Positions 7,863 through 15,258 of a DNA stretch of 64,000 bases are shown in pieces. The position numbers and the translations under genes were made by a program. Below the pieces are notes generated by a model, which worked only from the letters and a program-made list of their open reading frames with translations, did not search any database and was not told the origin of the DNA. Each line of letters begins with the position of its first letter. Positions within the stretch are counted from its first letter, which is position 1. The DNA is from Lysinibacillus_B sp042920265. Its GTDB lineage: Bacteria; Bacillota; Bacilli; Bacillales_A; Planococcaceae. Location of the stretch: contig NZ_JBDQZI010000008.1 in assembly GCF_042920265.1 (NCBI RefSeq), positions 62,001 through 126,000 of the forward strand, given 5' to 3'.

Positions 7863-8358
7863 CAAATAACACCTCCCAGTCGATTTTGGCAAGTTTTGGC
7901 TTCAGCTCCTGACGAGCACGTTGTAGTCGAGATTTAATAGTCGATTCGGGTGTAGCAAGAAAATGTGCAATCTCCTTTGTTGTCATATGTTCATAGTAAT
8001 AAAATAAGAGCACCTCTCGATATTTAACAGGCAATGTTAACACAGCCGATACGACTTCCCCCCGTGCTTCCTTTTTCAAAAGCGGTTGATCGGCCCGCTC
8101 CACCTTTGACTCAAATAGCTGAAATAATGGAAACGTCCGTGCCTTCCAGCTTCGTAAATAATCATAGCTCCGATTAATCGTCATTTTCACTAAATAGGTT
8201 TTCAACGAACTTTTGCCTTGGAATTGTTCACGCTTTTTGTAATAAGTAAAAAAGACATCCTGCACAACTTCCTCTGCTACTCGCTCATCCTTCACATAAA
8301 TGAAAGCAATTTGATACAAATAATCACTGTAAGTTTCAATCAATTGTTCCAGCTCCAT
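7855..8358 (-). CDS. ECF-type sigma factor (167 aa)
   Basis: Region 2 (YLYQIAFIYVKDERVAEEVVQD) and region 4 (LPVKYREVLLFYYYEHMTTKEI, then ATPESTIKSRLQRARQEL) are complete. GAAAGGAGG precedes ATG 8358. The overlapping next gene is its presumed membrane antagonist. It is most similar within this window to the factor at 27083 (shared YSDYLY, EEVVQDVFF.YY, LKTYLVKMTINRSYDYLRSWK), so these two modules arose by duplication or were acquired from close relatives. A CCGTC word lies 11 bases before the ribosome site of both, but no matching −35 was found. Confidence 0.92.
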   Translation of the reverse strand: MELEQLIETYSDYLYQIAFIYVKDERVAEEVVQDVFFTYYKKREQFQGKSSLKTYLVKMTINRSYDYLRSWKARTFPLFQLFESKVERADQPLLKKEARGEVVSAVLTLPVKYREVLLFYYYEHMTTKEIAHFLATPESTIKSRLQRARQELKPKLAKIDWEVLFDE

Positions 8359-8469
8359 TCGGCAACCTCCTTTCTACTATAATAGACGGATAGTAAATCG
8401 GTTTGGACGAAAAATCCACGAAATTATAAAATTTTACCAAATTTATATCATTGAAAGTTGAATAGGGGG

Positions 8470-8825
8470 TTTTTCAATGCTCTTAAAGTTTAGATGAACA
8501 AACCCCTGAACTGAATCCAAATGAACGGATTGGGTTGAGAGGCATTTTGTCGACACTGGCGCAAAGTAAAATAATTTTATTGTCGACTCATATTGTGTCA
8601 AATATCGAGTATATTGCAAAAAACGTAATTTTTTTAAAGCATGGGAAAGTTGGGGGAATGTGTAATTTCTTATAGGAGTTTGCTATTGATCAGGCAAACT
8701 ATGCCGTTTCTAATATCCAATACAATCAATCGAGTATTACGATTTGATGTATATCACATGAAAATCCACATACAGCAGCTATAACTGTACAACCAAGATG
8801 TGTATTATTTTGGCACGCACTAAAT
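8470..8825 (+). pseudogene. decayed ABC transporter ATP-binding protein (C-terminal part)
   Basis: From 8492 the + strand reads LDEQTPELNPNERIG, a mutated Walker B/D-loop (normally LDEPTAGLDPNER), then ILSTLAQSKIILLSTHIVSNIEY, the switch-histidine region (LSTHIV), then FLKHGKVG, and stops at 8674. Further on, fragments in other frames match the usual C-terminal tail of the same family (a QP-x-LEDVYLYYFG-like piece near 8790-8815). Walker A and signature are absent, several frameshifts separate the pieces, and no permease partner follows. This is a clear relic of an antibiotic-resistance-type or lantibiotic-type exporter ATPase. Confidence 0.75.
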
Positions 8826-8901
8826 TGAAGCGAGGTGATAAACGCTTTCGGTAGGGATATTTGGGCAGGTATTATGATCATCTATTAAGGGAGGAGAAAC
8901 A

Positions 8902-9264
8902 ATGAGAAATGTGGCGAGTGTTCTATTGGTAGCCCTTTTGTTGTTCGGGTCACCATTTTTGAGCAATCAGGAAGTTCCATCCATTCTGTTTTTGTTTATT
9001 GGTATTGTCCTTCTCATTACAATAGTAGCGATTGTATATATCCATCAAGCATACCCAAATAAACATAAAGCAATGCTGAAATTGAGTGTGTATGTCTTTA
9101 TTGTTGTCATATTTGTGCCTTGTTTTGCAAGGATAAACATTTTAGACGAGACGATAACGGATTGGACGTTCATCCGCTATGTAGCAATATTTATCACTGC
9201 ACCAATCATTTTAGCGAGTACTGTTATTTTTGGTTATCGTCATCATTTAATGTTGAAAAAATAA
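8902..9264 (+). CDS. four-span membrane protein of unknown function (120 aa)
   Basis: The product has four hydrophobic segments (about residues 4-20, 27-48, 60-77 and 90-112) with short loops and a basic end (RHHLMLKK). An AGGGAGGAG site precedes ATG 8902. It sits just after the ABC ATPase relic and may be what remains of that operon or an independent gene. No family recognised. Confidence 0.65.
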   Translation: MRNVASVLLVALLLFGSPFLSNQEVPSILFLFIGIVLLITIVAIVYIHQAYPNKHKAMLKLSVYVFIVVIFVPCFARINILDETITDWTFIRYVAIFITAPIILASTVIFGYRHHLMLKK

Positions 9265-9270
9265 TACGAT

Positions 9271-9322
9271 TAACTGTTCTTTGAATAATAGACAGTATTA
9301 TTCGAGGGGCAGTTATTTTATA
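9271..9322 (+). terminator. terminator of the 8902 gene
   Basis: The stem has TAACTG/CAGTTA at the base and GAATAATA/TATTATTC at the top (9271-9315), followed by TTTTATATATTTT. Confidence 0.75.
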
Positions 9323-9741
9323 TATTTTGAATCACAAAAGGTTCAATTATCCTTTTCTCCTATGAAGATAGTACGATATTCGTCGAGGGTGTGCCGTATT
9401 GCATGGATACATCGATAAAGTGTTCTAAACTTTCTACAGAATTAAGTAACTACTTTTGTTTGCTAACGCTTTACAATCTTTTGATTTAAGCAATATAAGG
9501 ACCCAAATAGGACGGTTCATTTTTTGAGAGAGACATGTGCATAATATCCTTCAATCATTTGTTGTTCCTCTAATTTAAGACAGCTAGAGAAGATAAATGA
9601 ACAGCCACCGCTAGTTCCTTCGTCGAAATTTTTGCATTCCCCTGTAATATTTTGATCCATACATTTCGGTATTAGAGCATATAAGTTAAGTACGTAACAG
9701 CAATATATAGAGTAGGGTCTTGTGAAAAGGAGGCAGGTTAA
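9323..9741. other. gene-poor stretch with a Cys-containing reading frame on the − strand
   Basis: A 47-codon frame runs from ATG 9660 to TGA 9517-9519 on the − strand. It starts MDQNITGECKNFDEGTSGGC and has three Cys and a balanced, protein-like composition, but no ribosome site. The open frame extends further upstream without a canonical start, so it looks like the end of a decayed gene. The rest holds nothing recognisable. Confidence 0.3.
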
Positions 9742-10281
9742 GTGACGGTGGAATGGGAGTATTTAAAAGTGATTCGAGCTAGATTTGAAAGTGTGAAAAA
9801 ACTTGGGGATGGTGCTATTCAACAGGTAACGAAAGAAGAAGTCCATTGGCAGCCGAACGAGGCATCTAATAGTATCGCCATAATAGTAAAGCATTTAAGT
9901 GGGAATATGATATCAAGATGGACCGATTTTTTAACGACAGATGGTGAAAAGCCCGATAGAAATCGTGAACAAGAATTTCAAGATACGATATCCTCATTAG
10001 AACAACTTTATTCACTATGGGAAGAGGGATGGGCTACGGTTTTTGATACGTTAAATACATTACAAACAGATGATTTGTTAAAGACAGTAGTGATTCGTGG
10101 GGAAAAACATAGTGTAATTGATGCATTAGAAAGACAGTTGGCTCATTATGCGTATCATGTAGGGCAAATGATATATATTGGGAAGCAATTGAAGGGAGTG
10201 AATTGGGCAAGCCTTAGTATTCCTGTTGGGAAATCAGAAGCATATTTGCAAGAGATGTTAAAAAAGCATAATGCAGAATAG
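9742..10281 (+). CDS. DinB-like DUF1572 family protein (179 aa)
   Basis: The protein has the four-helix DinB/YfiT fold pattern: a first helix with an RFESVKKLGDGAIQQV segment, WQPNEASNSIAIIVKHLSGNM with the conserved His, and HYAYHVGQMIYIGK near residue 140 with two further His. These three His are the usual metal ligands. This matches DUF1572 (about 170 residues). GTG 9742 follows AGGAGG. The family includes thiol-dependent metalloenzymes, but the substrate of this member is unknown. It is flanked by its own terminator, so probably monocistronic. Confidence 0.85.
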   Translation: MTVEWEYLKVIRARFESVKKLGDGAIQQVTKEEVHWQPNEASNSIAIIVKHLSGNMISRWTDFLTTDGEKPDRNREQEFQDTISSLEQLYSLWEEGWATVFDTLNTLQTDDLLKTVVIRGEKHSVIDALERQLAHYAYHVGQMIYIGKQLKGVNWASLSIPVGKSEAYLQEMLKKHNAE

Positions 10282-10301
10282 GGGGATTGTATCATCATAC
10301 G

Positions 10302-10336
10302 AAACGGCGACGCAAAAATAAAAGTCGCCGTTTTGC
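10302..10336. terminator. bidirectional terminator
   Basis: Arms AAACGGCGAC (10302-10311) and GTCGCCGTTT (10324-10333), with an A-rich loop and a short T run. It separates converging genes. Confidence 0.8.
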
Positions 10337-10349
10337 TTGTCCTTCTGCT

Positions 10350-10892
10350 TTAAGTTTTTGGAATAATATTAATCGCAATCGTTCTTGTTTCTGCTTCTTC
10401 CGTTAGGTTGTTCATTTGATAGTATTTTGTCACTAAACCGTTGAGCTCTTGATGAAAATATGTGAATTGCTCGTCTGTTAATGTTAGCTCTATGAATGAA
10501 AAGGTAGCTGAATCTTCATCTTGTGCTTTATCCTCAAGCGATTGTAAATAATGTTGATATTGGGATAGTAATACTAATTGATAGTTGGAGATGTAATTTA
10601 TTTTTTGTTCTTTCGATAAGCCTTTCCAGTCGGCATCATTCAGTCGAGCTGCCCCTTCATGTAAAGAATAAAATTTCTCCGTGACGGAACGTACTTTTCT
10701 TTCTTTAATAACGTGAATAATATTTTCATCCACTAATATTTGAATATGTCGATATAAAGTAGCTTGCGGAACATCTTTAATGACGGTAATCATCTCCAAT
10801 GTACTTAAACCACCTTCTTTATTTTGCATAAGTGCCTGTAAAATTTTCATTCTCACAGGGTGCATTAACACTTCTGCTTTGCTTCGCATCAT
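10350..10892 (-). CDS. ArsR-type winged-helix regulator (180 aa)
   Basis: The N-terminal winged helix is complete: AEVLMHPVRMKILQALM, then the recognition helix region (VPQATLYRHIQILVDENIIHVIKE). A C-terminal helical domain follows (residues about 95-170). CGGAGGCG lies before the paired ATGs at 10892/10889. It is divergent from the YxlE-like operon at 11076. Two palindromes with TGATAA/TTATCA half-sites lie in the shared upstream region (10954-10969, 11037-11058), so it most likely represses itself and that operon. The signal is unknown; no metal-binding Cys motif is seen. Confidence 0.82.
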   Translation of the reverse strand: MMRSKAEVLMHPVRMKILQALMQNKEGGLSTLEMITVIKDVPQATLYRHIQILVDENIIHVIKERKVRSVTEKFYSLHEGAARLNDADWKGLSKEQKINYISNYQLVLLSQYQHYLQSLEDKAQDEDSATFSFIELTLTDEQFTYFHQELNGLVTKYYQMNNLTEEAETRTIAINIIPKT

Positions 10893-10953
10893 GAGCGCCT
10901 CCGAATCATTTAAAAGTTGTAATCACTGCAATAACCAATCATTTTTATAAAAA

Positions 10954-10969
10954 GTGATAATGTTATCAC
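10954..10969. promoter_or_regulatory. candidate operator 1 of the ArsR-type regulator
   Basis: GTGATAATGTTATCAC has perfect 7-bp arms around a 2-base centre and lies 62 bases before the regulator start. Half-site TGATAA is shared with the second palindrome. Confidence 0.65.
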
Positions 10970-11036
10970 AAAAGATAATACAGAATAAATGGCTTGTAAA
11001 GTTAAAAAAAGATAGTGAATTTCCTTCACCTTTATA

Positions 11037-11058
11037 TTATCATTATTGATAATGATAA
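11037..11058. promoter_or_regulatory. candidate operator 2, upstream of the YxlE-like operon
   Basis: This palindrome has perfect 10-bp arms (TTATCATTAT and ATAATGATAA) around a TG centre and ends 5 bases before the ribosome site region of the 11076 gene. It resembles a Fur box in parts (GATAATGATAA), but the matching palindrome at 10954 and the divergent regulator favour a dedicated operator. Confidence 0.6.
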
Positions 11059-11075
11059 CAAAAGGGGATGAAAAT

Positions 11076-11327
11076 ATGCAACTGCACTATGGATTTGATG
11101 AACTAGGGGAAATTGAGTGGGGCGTGATTTTGCCCATTTTAATTCCATTTGTCGTATTGTCACTGTTATTAATTATGATTGCTTTAATGGACTTATATCG
11201 TCATCGAAAGGTACGCGAAAATGTCTTAAAGTGGACGGTCATTATTTTATTATTTAATACGATTGGACCGATTTTATATTTTACTACAGGTAGAAAGGAT
11301 GTAAGTAAGCGTGCGATTAGAGATTAA
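11076..11327 (+). CDS. yxlE: PLDc_N-domain small membrane protein, YxlE-like (83 aa)
   Basis: The start is ATG 11076 after AAAGGGGATG. Two membrane segments (about residues 18-40 and 53-75) enclose the LYRHRKVRENVLKW loop; the second ends in the NTIGPILYFTTGRKD motif typical of the PLDc_N family. In Bacillus subtilis YxlE sits in the sigY operon directly before YxlF and YxlG, and the same order occurs here, overlapping the ATPase gene by 17 bases. No sigY homologue is adjacent; an ArsR-type regulator takes that place. Confidence 0.78.
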   Translation: MQLHYGFDELGEIEWGVILPILIPFVVLSLLLIMIALMDLYRHRKVRENVLKWTVIILLFNTIGPILYFTTGRKDVSKRAIRD

Positions 11328-12219
11328 TAACATTACAAAGAAATTTAAACAACGAACGGCTGTCGAACAGTTTTCAATGGTGATCGAGAAGAATGAATGT
11401 GTAGGGTTAATTGGACCAAATGGGGCAGGTAAAACAACGCTAATACAAATGATTGCCGATATTTTAGAGGCTGATGAAGGAAATATTTTATTGGATGGTC
11501 AAAAAATAGCTGCTCAGAAAAATCAAATTGGTTATTTGCCTCAGTATCCTAGCTTTTTCACATGGATGACAGCTTACGATACATTGCAGTTTATGGGGAC
11601 TTTATCGGGGATAGCGAAAGAGCAATTGCATATGGACATTCCAAAAATTTTAGCCAACGTAGGATTAGCAAATGAAGCACAAGCCAAAGTGGGAACCTTT
11701 TCAGGGGGGATGAAGCAACGTTTAGGGATTGCACAAGCCTTGCTGCATAAACCAGCGTTACTTATTATGGATGAACCTGTATCAGCGCTAGATCCGATTG
11801 GCCGAAGAGAAGTGTTAAATTTGCTAAAAGACATTAAAAAGGACACGACGATTTTATTGTCTACACATATTTTAGGGGATGCGGAAGAAATTTGTGAGCG
11901 CTTTGTCATGATGAAAAACGGGAAGAAAATAGAAGATGCTACAAAAACGGACCTACTGAATCAACAGCGGGAAAATGTCATTTATATAACAATCCAATTA
12001 GAAGATGAGCAAAGGTTAAAAAGGCTGGAACAGTTGCCATATATACAAAAAATAGAACATGTACATGGGCGTTTTAAAATTTTTATAGATGATGTAGAAA
12101 AAAATACACATCATTTCTTGCAGCATGTACTAAAAGAACATATTCGCTTTCAAAAGTTCGAAATAGGCGGCAACGAAAGCCTGGAAGAGAAATTTTTATC
12201 ATTGGTGGTGGATGTATGA
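11311..12219 (+). CDS. yxlF: ABC transporter ATP-binding protein, YxlF-like (302 aa)
   Basis: Complete nucleotide-binding domain: Walker A GPNGAGKTT (about residue 36), Q-loop LPQYPSF, signature FSGGMKQR, Walker B LLIMDEPVSALDP, switch LSTHILGD. A C-terminal extension of about 90 residues follows, as in exporters of the ABC-2 class. The start is GTG 11311 with AAAGGATG upstream. The next gene starts inside the stop (ATGA). With the permease it should form an ABC-2 exporter; the substrate is not known for the B. subtilis counterpart either, where the complex tempers sigma-Y activity. Confidence 0.9.
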   Translation: MRLEINNITKKFKQRTAVEQFSMVIEKNECVGLIGPNGAGKTTLIQMIADILEADEGNILLDGQKIAAQKNQIGYLPQYPSFFTWMTAYDTLQFMGTLSGIAKEQLHMDIPKILANVGLANEAQAKVGTFSGGMKQRLGIAQALLHKPALLIMDEPVSALDPIGRREVLNLLKDIKKDTTILLSTHILGDAEEICERFVMMKNGKKIEDATKTDLLNQQRENVIYITIQLEDEQRLKRLEQLPYIQKIEHVHGRFKIFIDDVEKNTHHFLQHVLKEHIRFQKFEIGGNESLEEKFLSLVVDV

Positions 12220-12995
12220 GTACATTTTTTGCACTAAGTAAAAAGGAAATCAGTCAAATGATGCACGACTATAAAATCATTTGGCTACCTATTGTGTTTA
12301 TATTGTTAGGGCTAACTCAACCGATACTGATGTTTTATTTGCCTGTTATAGTAGAAATGTTTGGTGGAGTAGAAGGCATTACAATTGATCCGGCTATGAC
12401 TAATTATGATGGACAGGAAGTACTCGCCTCTACATTAAGCTCACAATTTGATCAACTTGGTATTATCATTCTTGTCATTGCAACGATGGGCGTTATTCAA
12501 GCAGAAAGAGCCAATGGCATGCTGGCATTTATTTTAACAAGACCCGTTTCCATTGCTTCTTATTTAGGGAGTAAACTGATTACACACTATGTATTAGCTG
12601 CTAGTTGTGTAGCAATTGGTTATTTTGTGTCATATAGTTACACAGGCTTTTTGTTTGCTGCTGTACCACTTGCCAATATGCTACTTGCATTAGCGGTTTA
12701 TAGTGTTTGGCTCCTATTTGTCATGACGTTTGTAGTCATGCTTAGTGCTATGTTTCATAGTCAGGCATTTATTGCGTTAGTGAGTATTGTCGTGCTTTTG
12801 TTGTGTCGATTCACTGCGGGGCTACATCCATTGCTTGATCTAATCAATCCTGGCAGTATGAGCGTTCGAGCCATTTCGACGCTAATGGTCGGTAGTATGG
12901 GAGAGGCATGGCTCCTGAATATGGCTGTAACACTTCTCATCATAATTGGCATGGTGCAAATGATGCACTACTGGATTGGAAATAAAAAATATTAA
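12216..12995 (+). CDS. yxlG: ABC-2 type permease, YxlG-like (259 aa)
   Basis: Six membrane segments in the ABC-2 arrangement: after the N-terminal coupling helix (FFALSKKEISQMMHDYK), a span at 22-42, an extracytoplasmic loop with NYDGQEVLASTLSSQFDQLG, then spans near 90, 120, 145, 180 and 230. Length equals the B. subtilis YxlG protein. The start overlaps the ATPase stop by 4 bases, so both are made together. No substrate-specific feature is visible. Confidence 0.85.
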   Translation: MSTFFALSKKEISQMMHDYKIIWLPIVFILLGLTQPILMFYLPVIVEMFGGVEGITIDPAMTNYDGQEVLASTLSSQFDQLGIIILVIATMGVIQAERANGMLAFILTRPVSIASYLGSKLITHYVLAASCVAIGYFVSYSYTGFLFAAVPLANMLLALAVYSVWLLFVMTFVVMLSAMFHSQAFIALVSIVVLLLCRFTAGLHPLLDLINPGSMSVRAISTLMVGSMGEAWLLNMAVTLLIIIGMVQMMHYWIGNKKY

Positions 12996-13039
12996 ATGAA
13001 AAATCCTTTACTTTTCTAAGTAGTGTGACATATTATATA

Positions 13040-13079
13040 GTCAACAGTTAATATTCAACGTTGAGTATTTGTTGTTGAC
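13040..13079. promoter_or_regulatory. nested palindrome upstream of the ABC pair (candidate PadR operator)
   Basis: The outer arms GTCAACA/TGTTGAC and inner arms AATAtTCAAC/GTTGAgTATT share one centre (between 13059 and 13060), 20 bases before the ATG of the ATPase. The inner part resembles the palindrome before the PadR gene (TCAATATTGA words). Confidence 0.6.
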
Positions 13080-13098
13080 TAAAAGGGGGTTAATAATA

Positions 13099-13818
13099 AT
13101 GTATATTCAGGCAATAAATCTTCAAAAGTCGTATAACAAGCGTAAAATTGTGAAAGGGATTCATTTGGAGATTGGGCAAGGGGAGATTTTAGCTGTTATT
13201 GGTCCAAATGGTGCAGGGAAATCAACGACACTCGAAATATTGATTGGTCTTAGAAAGGCAGATGCAGGGGAAATCAATTATTGGTTGGATGCATACAAAG
13301 AAAAAATTGGCGTACAGCTTCAGGCAGCACCATTTTTTGTAGGTCTCAATGCCTTTGAAAATTTAAAGCTTTTTGCTGCTTTTTATAAAAAAAAATTAAC
13401 AGATTGCCAAGTGAATGACATGCTAAAAATATGTGGTTTATATGATGTAAGGAAAGTGGATGCGTCCAAACTTTCGGGTGGACAGCAAAAAAGATTAGCG
13501 ATTTCGATTGCACTCATTCATAATCCAGACCTTATCTTTTTAGATGAACCGACAGCAGCGCTCGATCCACGTGCGCGTCAGGAAATTCATCATCTCATCA
13601 AGCAGCTTCATAAGCAGAATAAAACTGTTGTTTTTACTTCACATGATATGGATGAAGTCGACAAGTTAGCTACAAGGGTGATGATGATTGACGAAGGAGA
13701 AATCATTGCACAAGGAAATCCAAGTGCATTATGTAGGGAGCATCATGTATCGAATTTGGAGCAATTGTATTTGAAATTGGCTATTGGAGGGGAACGCAAT
13801 GTTTCAAGTAATTTTTAA
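13099..13818 (+). CDS. ABC transporter ATP-binding protein (239 aa)
   Basis: Walker A GPNGAGKST (about residue 36), signature LSGGQQKRLAIS, Walker B LIFLDEPTAALDPRAR and switch FTSHDMDE are all present. The start is ATG 13099 with AAGGGGG upstream. A compact ATPase without a long C-terminal extension, as in YfiL/YfiM-type drug exporters. The permease gene starts 20 bases before its end, and a PadR regulator gene follows, giving a self-regulated exporter cassette. Confidence 0.9.
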   Translation: MYIQAINLQKSYNKRKIVKGIHLEIGQGEILAVIGPNGAGKSTTLEILIGLRKADAGEINYWLDAYKEKIGVQLQAAPFFVGLNAFENLKLFAAFYKKKLTDCQVNDMLKICGLYDVRKVDASKLSGGQQKRLAISIALIHNPDLIFLDEPTAALDPRARQEIHHLIKQLHKQNKTVVFTSHDMDEVDKLATRVMMIDEGEIIAQGNPSALCREHHVSNLEQLYLKLAIGGERNVSSNF

Positions 13819-14554
13819 ATCGATGCTTGTTACGGCTGTAAGAGATAAGATTACGGTATTTTATTCATTAGCCTTTCCGTTACTCCTGATGATTGGTTTA
13901 GGCTATTATTTCGATCAAGGTCAACAGCAACTGCAAATTGTTGCAGGGATTACAGCTATCAGTACAATATTTTGGGGAATGCAAGGGATTGCGTTCCAAG
14001 TACATGCACAGCGAAATCGGGGCGTGTATAAATTAGTAAAGCTAACACCTATGCCACTCATTTTATTTATCTTTATCATGGTACTGGCAAGGACATCTGT
14101 TGGTGTACTCATTAATTTCATCGTATGGCTCACGGGTATTTTATTGTTTGATATAAATGTAACGGGCAGTACACTCCTGCTAACGTTTTTACTAATTGTC
14201 ATAGGGACACTTTGTTTTACAAGTATCGGTTTTGTTATAAGTAATTTTGCGCGTAATGAAGCACAAATTAGTATGGTTTCTAATTTCATACAGCTGCCTA
14301 TGATTTTTATGAGTGAAGCTTTTTATAGCCTTGATCGTGCACCAGCATGGGTAGTGTTCATCGGTAAAATGTTGCCGTTTGAACATTATGTGAAGGCACT
14401 TCGAGGTTTATTGTTAGTAGAAGAGGGCATATTGTTGATCGGCTTTGGTATCCTATTCGTTTATTTATTATTTGCTTTGTTCCTATCGATTCTAACCTTT
14501 AAATGGGAGAGTAGTGAGGAGAAACCGAGAAGTTGGAAGAAGCGTACGTCCTAA
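13799..14554 (+). CDS. ABC-2 type permease (251 aa)
   Basis: A short cytosolic start (FQVIFKSMLVTAVRDKITVFY), typical of ABC-2 permeases, is followed by six membrane segments, with the conserved SEAFYSLDRAPAWVVFIGKMLPFEHYVKALRGLL block before the last span. The start is ATG 13799 with GGAGGGGAACGC. It partners the ATPase at 13099. The family includes exporters for drugs or peptides; the substrate is unknown. Confidence 0.87.
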   Translation: MFQVIFKSMLVTAVRDKITVFYSLAFPLLLMIGLGYYFDQGQQQLQIVAGITAISTIFWGMQGIAFQVHAQRNRGVYKLVKLTPMPLILFIFIMVLARTSVGVLINFIVWLTGILLFDINVTGSTLLLTFLLIVIGTLCFTSIGFVISNFARNEAQISMVSNFIQLPMIFMSEAFYSLDRAPAWVVFIGKMLPFEHYVKALRGLLLVEEGILLIGFGILFVYLLFALFLSILTFKWESSEEKPRSWKKRTS

Positions 14555-14570
14555 TTTTCATGTTATAATA

Positions 14571-14596
14571 CTCAATATTGAATATTTAATATTGAG
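14571..14596. promoter_or_regulatory. palindrome before the PadR gene (candidate autoregulatory operator)
   Basis: Perfect 9-bp arms CTCAATATT and AATATTGAG are separated by 8 bases and end 12 bases before the start codon, overlapping the likely promoter and leader. Confidence 0.65.
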
Positions 14597-14607
14597 GTGT
14601 ATGCACT

Positions 14608-15135
14608 ATGACAAGATTAATGGTCTTAGGATTGTTAAAATCAAAACCGATGTCTGGGTATGAGATTCAACAATTATTAACGAAGAGTCAAACGGATGCA
14701 TGGGCAGGTATTTTACCTGGGTCGATTTATCATGCACTTAAAAAAATGGAGAAGGAAGCATTAGTTGAAATTGATTCGATTGAACAAACGGGTAATCGTT
14801 CGAAGGCGATTTATAAAATTACAGCAGCAGGAGAAAAGGAATTTAGTCAGTTATTAGTAGAGGCATTGCAAGTGTCTTCTGTCCATTTGCCGAGTCAGCT
14901 ATATACGGGTCTGAGTTTTATCCACTATTTAGAGAAGGATGAAATACGCCAAGCATTACAAAATCAACAATTATTATTAGAAGCACAATTAGCTCAACAA
15001 AAGGCAGGAATTGAAGTAAAACGAAATCATATGCCGATGGATGAAGTGACAGAAATGCTTTTTCAAAATGTTTTTAAGCAATATGAGCTGCAATTGGACT
15101 TAATTGGAAATTTAATTCGACATTATGAATCATAA
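14608..15135 (+). CDS. PadR-family transcriptional regulator (175 aa)
   Basis: The N-terminal PadR winged helix is complete: LLKSKPMSGYEIQQLL, then GILPGSIYHALKKMEKEALVEI with the wing, TGNRSKAIYKITAAGEKEF. The C-terminal domain is helical and Gln-rich (AQLAQQKAGIE) for dimerisation. The gene has its own palindrome upstream and its own terminator. PadR proteins usually repress a neighbouring transporter until a drug or small molecule binds, which fits the ABC pair just upstream. Confidence 0.9.
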   Translation: MTRLMVLGLLKSKPMSGYEIQQLLTKSQTDAWAGILPGSIYHALKKMEKEALVEIDSIEQTGNRSKAIYKITAAGEKEFSQLLVEALQVSSVHLPSQLYTGLSFIHYLEKDEIRQALQNQQLLLEAQLAQQKAGIEVKRNHMPMDEVTEMLFQNVFKQYELQLDLIGNLIRHYES

Positions 15136-15140
15136 TTAGA

Positions 15141-15175
15141 AATAGAGTGACAAAGGCATTGGTCACTCTATTTTT
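15141..15175 (+). terminator. rho-independent terminator after padR
   Basis: Arms AATAGAGTGAC (15141-15151) and GTCACTCTATT (15162-15172), then TTTT. Confidence 0.85.
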
Positions 15176-15258
15176 TATGAGAAACACTATTTTCATTTGC
15201 ATCTCACGTTACGTTAGCTTTTAAAATAAGTATAAGCATGAAGCAAGGAGGGGACATA

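Noticed and set aside
8359..8440. Autoregulatory ECF promoter with −10 CCGTC before the 8358 sigma gene, and the same word before 27083
   Set aside because: The CCGTC words are similarly placed relative to both ribosome sites, but no AAC-type −35 lies at the required 16-17 base distance in either; too weak to list.
9517..9660. Small Cys-containing protein on the − strand
   Set aside because: No ribosome site and an open frame that continues upstream without a start; more likely a gene relic than a functional small gene.
11037..11058. Fur box before the YxlE-like operon
   Set aside because: GATAATGATAA words fit partly, but the 10-bp-arm palindrome has a better partner at 10954 and a divergent ArsR-type regulator; no iron function in the operon.
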